NCBI GenBank assembly: GCA_003220985.1
Contig: QHTY01000122.1
Coordinates: forward strand, 1-6,695
DNA: 6,695 nt
Source: Gemmatimonadota bacterium
GTDB lineage: Bacteria > Gemmatimonadota > Gemmatimonadetes > Gemmatimonadales > GWC2-71-9
Direction: 5' to 3'
The notes under the pieces were generated by a model that was not told where the DNA came from, ran no database searches, and saw only the letters and a list, made by a program, of their open reading frames with translations. Positions 1-4,215 of this stretch are shown here, piece after piece (the stretch's first letter is position 1; each line of letters begins with the position of its first letter). Position numbers and translations under genes: made by a program.

Positions 1-103
1 GTTGGCGGGCCAGTCGCAGTTTCGCCTCCGGAGACATCGCGTTTCCGGGCGCCTGTTCGCCGTCGCGCAGCGTGGTATCGAAGATGACGACATCCTGAGC
101 CAT
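1..103 (-). CDS. leuA: 2-isopropylmalate synthase, N-terminal fragment
   Basis: Only the first 34 codons are inside the window; the gene continues past its left edge. The product would condense acetyl-CoA with 2-oxoisovalerate to give 2-isopropylmalate, the first committed step of leucine biosynthesis, in the cytoplasm. The visible residues carry the family signature DTTLRDGEQAPGNAMS at residues 9-24, which belongs to the DRE-TIM metallolyase barrel. Arg13 and Asp14 match the conserved Arg and metal-binding Asp of LeuA. The ATG at 103-101 is supported by a strong Shine-Dalgarno sequence (GGAGG at 114-110, 6 bases away). Homocitrate and citramalate synthases share the fold, but the motif wording and the Leu-rich attenuator directly upstream both favour LeuA. 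The leader and terminator between 295 and 132 should make expression depend on leucyl-tRNA supply. Confidence 0.9.
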   Translation of the reverse strand, partial: MAQDVVIFDTTLRDGEQAPGNAMSPEAKLRLARQ

Positions 104-109
104 GGCTCC

Positions 110-114
110 CCTCC
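110..114 (-). promoter_or_regulatory. leuA ribosome binding site
   Basis: The minus strand reads GGAGG at 114-110 within a purine run (AAAGGGAGGGGAG), six bases before the leuA ATG. It is by far the best Shine-Dalgarno sequence in the window. It lies downstream of the attenuator terminator, so it reaches the RNA only when transcription reads through. Confidence 0.8.
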
Positions 115-131
115 CTTTTTTTCTGTGCGGT

Positions 132-164
132 AAAAAAAAACCGCGAACCTGATTGGGTTCGCGG
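132..164 (-). terminator. Rho-independent terminator of the leu attenuator
   Basis: On the minus strand, CCGCGAACC (164-156) and GGTTCGCGG (149-141) form a perfect 9-bp stem with a 6-base loop, followed directly by nine T (140-132). This is a textbook intrinsic terminator. It sits between the leader ORF stop (200) and the leuA start (103), so it would end transcription before the structural gene. Its 5' arm is also the 3' arm of the antiterminator. On the plus strand the hairpin would be preceded by A residues and lacks a U tract, so it works only leftward. Confidence 0.93.
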
Positions 165-231
165 CGCCGGTGCTACTCCGTCCTGCTCTCGAGCGACTTC
201 TAGATTCTTACCTCCGCGCGCGCCACGAACC
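156..231 (-). promoter_or_regulatory. Antiterminator pairing of the leu attenuator
   Basis: On the minus-strand RNA, GGUUCGUGGCGC (231-220, codons 22-26 of the leader ORF) pairs with GCGCCGCGAACC (167-156). This gives 12 consecutive base pairs with one G-U wobble. The second arm contains the whole 5' arm of the terminator (164-156), so the two helices cannot coexist. The first arm even resembles the terminator's 3' arm (GGTTCGTGG versus GGTTCGCGG), as expected when two segments compete for one partner. The arm starts two codons after the last Leu codon, so a ribosome stalled on the earlier Leu codons would leave it free. The pairing is read directly from the sequence; the switching role is inference from enteric leu, trp and his attenuators. 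Confidence 0.8.
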
Positions 232-295
232 TCCCGCTGAGCAGCGTAAGGCTCAGCAGCAGGACCAGGCTCAGAAACAGCGCGAAGGAACTCAT
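200..295 (-). CDS. Leucine-rich leader peptide of the leu attenuator (leuL-like)
   Basis: This 31-codon ORF runs from ATG at 295-293 to TAG at 202-200. Nine of the 31 residues are Leu (positions 6, 8, 10, 12, 13, 14, 16, 18, 19), mostly CTG codons with one CTT and one CTC. The core reads LFLSLVLLLSLTLLSG, followed by a basic, Leu-free tail (RFVARAEVRI) encoded by the antiterminator segment. The layout (Leu run, then about a dozen Leu-free codons overlapping a pairing arm) resembles the E. coli leu leader. The ATG has no Shine-Dalgarno sequence (preceding bases CCCGCACAC) and lies within a few bases of the predicted transcription start. The peptide itself probably has no function; its translation would sense charged tRNA-Leu. 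The hydrophobic stretch could be mistaken for a signal peptide or small membrane protein, but the terminator and antiterminator make the leader reading much stronger. Confidence 0.87.
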   Translation of the reverse strand: MSSFALFLSLVLLLSLTLLSGRFVARAEVRI

Positions 296-305
296 GTGTG
301 CGGGT

Positions 306-335
306 GTAATCTCCCTATATGCCGCCGACTGTCAA
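306..335 (-). promoter_or_regulatory. Candidate sigma-70-type promoter for the leu leader and leuA
   Basis: The minus strand has a perfect TTGACA at 335-330, eight bases past the stop codon of the upstream gene. The -10 element is weak: the best options are GATTAC (311-306, 18-base spacer) or GAGATT (16-base spacer), each matching TATAAT at three of six positions. Transcription would then begin near 297-300, just before or almost at the leader ATG. The position fits a promoter for the attenuated leuA transcript, but only the -35 element is convincing. Confidence 0.5.
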
Positions 336-343
336 GAGCCGTT

Positions 344-3300
344 TCATGGAGTCCTCGGATCGAGCGGCGGCAGCTGCAACCGCGCCAGCTCGACGTTCGC
401 GGCGGCCAGGTCCTTGGACCAGACCTGGCTCATGCCATCGAGATAGCCCTGCAGCTCCGCCGAGAGAATACGATACAGCTCCGGCATGTTGCTCGTCGGC
501 GCGCCGTCGCCGCGCTCGGCCATTGACATCAGGTTCGCGAGCCGATTGTTCACCTTGATGGGGAAGTTGAGCGGGTCCTGATTGCTCTGATTCCGCACTT
601 GGTAGATGCTTTCCTCGATCGCCGACGCGTGCGCCCGGAGCGTGTCGGCCGCGGCGCGTAGTCGCGCGTCGCCAGACTGCTTCAGCCGATCATCGAGCTG
701 TTTCTTGACCCGCCGGATCTCGATCACCGCGGTATTCGCCTCGTTCACGCGGTCCCGCACCTGCCGCGAGAAGGCGTACTGCGCCGCGAGATCGGCGGGT
801 GTGACGTCGCGGCTCCACGGATTGGGTTCGATCGTCAGCGGTGCTGTCAGCGTTCGGCCGTCAGCCGTCAGCCGCACCGTGTAACGCCCCGGCGGCACGG
901 CGGGCCCGGTGGTCCGCACTCCCCACATGATCATCCCGGGGAACGTGACGAACGGCTGCGCGCGCAGATTCCAGGTCAGCTGGCTGCCCCCCGCCGCGAC
1001 CGGCAACCACTGCGTCCGGAGCGCTCCCACCCCCCCGCCCCCCGCAGGCTCATCGCCACCTCCGCCCGCACGAGCGGCGGCTTGCCGCCGTTCCGGAGGC
1101 GTGGTATCGGGCTCCCAAGTCCGGACCACCGCACCCGCCGAGTCGAGAATCTCGAGCCGCAGCGTGCTGGGTTTGCCTTTGAGGCGCCAGCTGAGGGTCA
1201 CGCCCGGGCCAGAGCGCACGCCGTGGGGCGGCGTGAACAGCCAGACGTCCGCCGCGAGGGCTTCGGCCGTGGCCCGGCGCAGCGGCGCCAGGTTGTCGAG
1301 CACCCAAAAGCCGCGGCCGTGTGTGGCGATCACGAGCTCGTTGTCCTCGACGATCACGTCCGCAACCGGAACGTCGGGGAGCCCGGGGTTCAGCGGCTGC
1401 CACAGCGCGCCGTCGTCCGTCGAGACATAGACGCCGTGCTGGGTGGCGGCGTAGAGCAACCCGCGGCGCGTCGGGTCTTCACGCACTCCGTGTGCGTACG
1501 CGTCGGCGCGGATGCCGTTCGTGATCTTCGTCCAGGTGCGGCCGAAGTCCGTGGTCTTGAAGATGTACGGCGCGAAGTCGTTCAAGAGCGGGCGACGCAC
1601 GGAGATGTACGCCGTCCCGTCGTCGAACGCCGAGGCGTCGATCTGACTCACGCGCCCGAAGTCCGGCATCGCGCGAGGCGTCACGTTCGTCCAGTGGGCC
1701 CCGCTGTCGCGCGTCACGTGGACGAGCCCGTCGTCCGAGCCGGTCCAGATGACGTTCACGTCGCGCTTCCCCGGGCCCACCGAGAAAATCGTCGCGTACA
1801 CTTCGGGGCCGTTCATGTCGCCCGTGATTGGCCCGCCCGAGCGCTCGAGGGTCGTGGGATCGTGACGCGTCAGGTCGCCGGACAGCGCGGTCCACGTCTT
1901 GCCCCCGTCGCGCGTGCGCCAGAGCCGCTGCGACGAGACGTAGAGCGTGCGGGGATCGGCCTGCGAGAAGATGATCGGGAACGTCCATTGCCAGCGCTCG
2001 CGGATGTCCTTCGCGGGCTCGCCCGAATAGAACCAGGGGTAGGGATTCACCTCGCGCGCCGCGTCGAGACGCCGGATGTCGGGATCGAGGCGATCGGCCG
2101 CGATGTATCCCGGCTCCCCGCCGCCAACCTGATACGAGACGCGCATCCCGCCCTGGGTGATGTCGCGGCGCCGCGCATAGGCGCTCGTGTCGGGCGGCGC
2201 CGCAAAAGCGGCCGCGTTCCAGTTGAACGGCGTGCACAGCGTGCTGTTGTCCTGCTGAGAGCCGCATACGTGGTAGGGGACGTGCGCGGTGGTGATCGCG
2301 TGATAGAACTGCTCTGTGGGATAATCCTCGTCCGTCCAGCTGCGGGAGGTGTCGGTCGAGACGGCGCCCCCGCCGTCGTTCCCCACGATGAGGTGGCCCG
2401 GGTCGTCGGGATCGATCCAGAGGTCGTGGAAATCGCCGTGCGTCGCCGTGCCGACGGATTGCGTTGTCTTGCCGCCGTCGGTGGACCTGAACATCGCCGT
2501 GTTCTGCATATAGACGACATCGGCGTTCTTGGGATCGGCGAAGACGTGGGTATAGTAGAAGGCGCGTTGCCGGATCGCGCGCCGGTCGTTGGCGAGACTC
2601 CAGGTGGCGCCGGCGTCGTCGCTGCGGTACAGACCGCCCTGCTCGTTCTCAACGAGGGCGTACACGCGGTTCGAATTTGCGCCAGAGACCGCGACACCGA
2701 TCCGGCCCACGACGCCTTTCGGTAGCCCCGGGTTCCGCGTGATCTCTGTCCACGTCTCACCGCCGTCCGTACTCTTGAAGAGGCCGCTCCCCGGTCCCCC
2801 GGACGACATCTGGTATTCTTTGCGGTACGCCTCCCACAGCGCCGCGTAGACGACGTTGGGGTTGTTGCGGTCGATCGCGATGTCGATGCCACCTGTCTTG
2901 TCGTCGCGGTAGAGGACCTTGCGCCAAGTTTGGCCGCCGTCCGTGCTCTTGAAGATGCCGCGCTCGGGGCTCCGCGCGCTGTATTTCCCGAACGAAGCCA
3001 CGAAGACGATCTGGGGATTGGTGGGATGAATGCGGATCTTCGCGATCCCGTGGGACTCGGCGAAGCCCACGTGGGTCCATGTCTTGCCGGCGTCGGTGCT
3101 GCGGTAGACTCCGTCGCCCGGCATGATGTTGCCGCGCAGGCAGGTCTCGCCCATGCCGATGTAGACGATGTCGGGATTGGACTCGCTCACCGCCACGGCG
3201 CCGACCGAGGCGCTGTTGACCTGGCCGTCGGTGACGGGGAACCAGCTAGTGCCGCCGTCGGTCGTTTTCCAGAGCCCGCCCCCGGTGGCGCCGAAGTAGG

Positions 3301-3457
3301 CTTCCTTGGGGCGGCTGCGGACGCCGCTCACGGCGATCGAGCGACCGCCGCGGTCGGGGCCGATGTTGCGCCACTTGTAGGCGGCGAGGAGCGTGGAGTC
3401 GAGTGTTGTCGGCCGCTGGGCGGCGAGGACGAGAATGGCGGTGAGGAGTGGCGTCAC
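344..3457 (-). CDS. Exported sortilin/VPS10-like Asp-box (BNR) beta-propeller protein
   Basis: A 1037-aa protein of the exported WD40/YVTN/BNR-like (sortilin, VPS10-related) type. Such proteins form large propellers that bind peptides or glycans; no enzyme activity can be assigned. A short hydrophobic N-terminus (residues 3-13, LLTAILVLAA) suggests export, although the n-region has no Lys or Arg. Eleven Asp-box motifs of the form S/T-x-D-x-G-x-T-W start near residues 64, 119, 170, 228, 278, 324, 367, 514, 581, 634 and 678. The one at 324 has lost its Trp and the one at 367 is degenerate. The propeller ends at the family-typical THGRGFWVLDN (712-722). It is followed by a beta-rich domain to about 880 with a Gly-rich linker (798-812), then a charged helical, probably coiled-coil tail (885-955) and a conserved-looking C-terminal helix pair. 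The start is GTG at 3457-3455, overlapping the upstream stop as GTGA, so translation is probably coupled. No good Shine-Dalgarno sequence is visible. Older annotations may call it a glycosyl hydrolase, which the sequence does not support. Confidence 0.88.
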   Translation of the reverse strand: MTPLLTAILVLAAQRPTTLDSTLLAAYKWRNIGPDRGGRSIAVSGVRSRPKEAYFGATGGGLWKTTDGGTSWFPVTDGQVNSASVGAVAVSESNPDIVYIGMGETCLRGNIMPGDGVYRSTDAGKTWTHVGFAESHGIAKIRIHPTNPQIVFVASFGKYSARSPERGIFKSTDGGQTWRKVLYRDDKTGGIDIAIDRNNPNVVYAALWEAYRKEYQMSSGGPGSGLFKSTDGGETWTEITRNPGLPKGVVGRIGVAVSGANSNRVYALVENEQGGLYRSDDAGATWSLANDRRAIRQRAFYYTHVFADPKNADVVYMQNTAMFRSTDGGKTTQSVGTATHGDFHDLWIDPDDPGHLIVGNDGGGAVSTDTSRSWTDEDYPTEQFYHAITTAHVPYHVCGSQQDNSTLCTPFNWNAAAFAAPPDTSAYARRRDITQGGMRVSYQVGGGEPGYIAADRLDPDIRRLDAAREVNPYPWFYSGEPAKDIRERWQWTFPIIFSQADPRTLYVSSQRLWRTRDGGKTWTALSGDLTRHDPTTLERSGGPITGDMNGPEVYATIFSVGPGKRDVNVIWTGSDDGLVHVTRDSGAHWTNVTPRAMPDFGRVSQIDASAFDDGTAYISVRRPLLNDFAPYIFKTTDFGRTWTKITNGIRADAYAHGVREDPTRRGLLYAATQHGVYVSTDDGALWQPLNPGLPDVPVADVIVEDNELVIATHGRGFWVLDNLAPLRRATAEALAADVWLFTPPHGVRSGPGVTLSWRLKGKPSTLRLEILDSAGAVVRTWEPDTTPPERRQAAARAGGGGDEPAGGGGVGALRTQWLPVAAGGSQLTWNLRAQPFVTFPGMIMWGVRTTGPAVPPGRYTVRLTADGRTLTAPLTIEPNPWSRDVTPADLAAQYAFSRQVRDRVNEANTAVIEIRRVKKQLDDRLKQSGDARLRAAADTLRAHASAIEESIYQVRNQSNQDPLNFPIKVNNRLANLMSMAERGDGAPTSNMPELYRILSAELQGYLDGMSQVWSKDLAAANVELARLQLPPLDPRTP

Positions 3458-4164
3458 TTGAGTGGCGTCAGGTGGGCGATCGGCGTCAGCTCGAGCTTAC
3501 GAAACTCGACTTCGGAACCCTCCGCCTGCAAGGCGATCTGCCCGCGGTCGGCAGTCGCATCCGTGCCGTCGTTCACCAGGTCGCCGTTGACCCAGACGCG
3601 GATTGCCCGGGCCACGGCCTCGATCACCATCGTGTTCCATTCGCCGAGGGCCTTCTCGGAGCTATCGGTGAGATTCAGGATGCGCCGCGCCTTCCCTTCC
3701 GTGCCGCCCCACCGGGCCGGCGGTCCGCGGCGGCGCTCCATGTCGGGCACGCGGATGTCTTCCACGATGCACCAGAAATCACCCGCGTTGCCGTGCTCCA
3801 TCTGCACCTCGATGGAGCGCGGGAACATCTTGTAGAGGGCGCGCGGCGTCGACGCGTGCACGAGGATGCCCGCGTTCCCGGGCTTGCCAGGGAACCGGTA
3901 TTCGATCTCGAGCCGGTAGTCGTGGTACACGGAATCCGTAATGAGATGGCCGCGGGGGTCGCCCAAGCTCACGAGCAAGCCGTTGCGCACGATGAACGAC
4001 TTGGGCACCTGTGGGTTGGTGTCGGCGGCGGGGACGTCGGCGTGCCAGCCCGCGAGGTCCACGCCGTTGAACAGACTGTGCGGCGCGCTCTGCGCAGCCC
4101 GGACCGCGGGAACGGCGCCGGTGAGGGCCGCGATCAGGACACCCGCGACTCGGGCGGAACGCAT
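3454..4164 (-). CDS. Exported DUF1080 family protein (3-keto-disaccharide hydrolase domain)
   Basis: A 236-aa protein with a Sec-type signal peptide: basic start MRSAR, a hydrophobic stretch, and probable cleavage after AVRA near residue 23. The rest is one DUF1080 domain (PF06439), a concanavalin-like beta-sandwich. Visible family landmarks are SLFNGVDLAGWH (30-41), the strand YRLEIEYRFPG followed by GNAGILVHA, IEVQMEHGNAGDFW, EWNTMVIEAVARAIRVWVNG, and the closing GQIALQAEGSEVEFRKLEL. Some family members cleave 3-keto-glycosides; the substrate here is unknown. Its stop (TGA, 3456-3454) overlaps the GTG start of the next gene, so the two are almost certainly one transcript. The ATG at 4164 is chosen because it begins the signal peptide; its ribosome binding site is weak. 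It starts 51 bases after the stop of the oxidase gene upstream, so it may belong to the same operon. Confidence 0.88.
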   Translation of the reverse strand: MRSARVAGVLIAALTGAVPAVRAAQSAPHSLFNGVDLAGWHADVPAADTNPQVPKSFIVRNGLLVSLGDPRGHLITDSVYHDYRLEIEYRFPGKPGNAGILVHASTPRALYKMFPRSIEVQMEHGNAGDFWCIVEDIRVPDMERRRGPPARWGGTEGKARRILNLTDSSEKALGEWNTMVIEAVARAIRVWVNGDLVNDGTDATADRGQIALQAEGSEVEFRKLELTPIAHLTPLK

Positions 4165-4192
4165 CGCGGCCCAACGTGCGGTCAGAGGGGTG

Positions 4193-4214
4193 CAGGACGC
4201 AAGGGGGCGTCCTG
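4193..4214 (-). terminator. Hairpin after the oxidase gene, possible weak terminator
   Basis: CAGGACGC (minus strand, 4214-4207) and GCGTCCTG (4200-4193) form a perfect 8-bp stem with a 6-base loop, one base after the TAA of the oxidase gene. No U tract follows on either strand, so intrinsic termination is doubtful. It could protect the 3' end of the upstream message or lower expression of the two downstream genes. The rest of the 51-base gap shows no clear promoter. Confidence 0.35.
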
Positions 4215-4215
4215 G

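Larger units (their letters stand above)
104..299 (-). promoter_or_regulatory. leuA 5' leader RNA: ribosome-mediated transcription attenuator
   Basis: This is the untranslated and leader-ORF region of the predicted leuA transcript, about 195 bases. In order it holds the Leu-rich leader ORF (295-200), an antiterminator 5' arm inside that ORF (231-220), the shared arm (167-156), the terminator 3' arm (149-141), nine U (140-132) and the leuA Shine-Dalgarno sequence (114-110). Two further pairings could oppose the antiterminator. Leu codons 11-15 (265-251) can pair with a segment after the leader stop (194-180) in two blocks of 8 and 4 bp. Codons 3-6 (288-280) can pair with codons 26-28 (219-211) over 9 bp. 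Low leucine should stall ribosomes in the Leu run and favour read-through; ample leucine should favour termination. Confidence 0.82.

Noticed and set aside
127..144. GCGGT / ACCGC pairing around the U tract
   Set aside because: Five bases on each side of the U run are complementary, but a helix there would need the terminator's own 3' arm and is much weaker than the 9-bp stem; taken as incidental.
200..295. Small membrane protein or signal-peptide fragment
   Set aside because: The Leu-rich stretch is hydrophobic, but the ORF overlaps an antiterminator arm and precedes a terminator and leuA, so the attenuator reading is stronger.
104..299. T-box riboswitch as an alternative for the leuA leader
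   Set aside because: The stretch GUAGCACCGGCG (about 175-164) loosely resembles the T-box consensus UGGNACCGCG, but it has a mismatch and an insertion. The leader is also short and shows no clear Stem I with a specifier loop. The Leu-rich ORF and the 12-bp competing helix explain the region better. A covariance search with the Rfam T-box model would settle it.
170..526. 118-aa open frame on the plus strand over the leu leader
   Set aside because: It is antisense to the leader and the 3' end of the Asp-box gene, and its composition is low-complexity Arg/Gln. The minus-strand attenuator accounts for the DNA.
1082..2725. 547-aa open frame on the plus strand
   Set aside because: It lies entirely antisense to the Asp-box gene, whose domains are unmistakable. 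The translation is Arg-, Ala- and Val-rich with no recognisable motif, as expected opposite a high-GC gene.
1532..3268. Recurring near-identical DNA stretches (CCGCCGTCGGT-like) across the Asp-box gene
   Set aside because: They are the coding sequence of the repeated Asp-box motif in a GC-rich genome, with irregular spacing; not a DNA repeat array or CRISPR.
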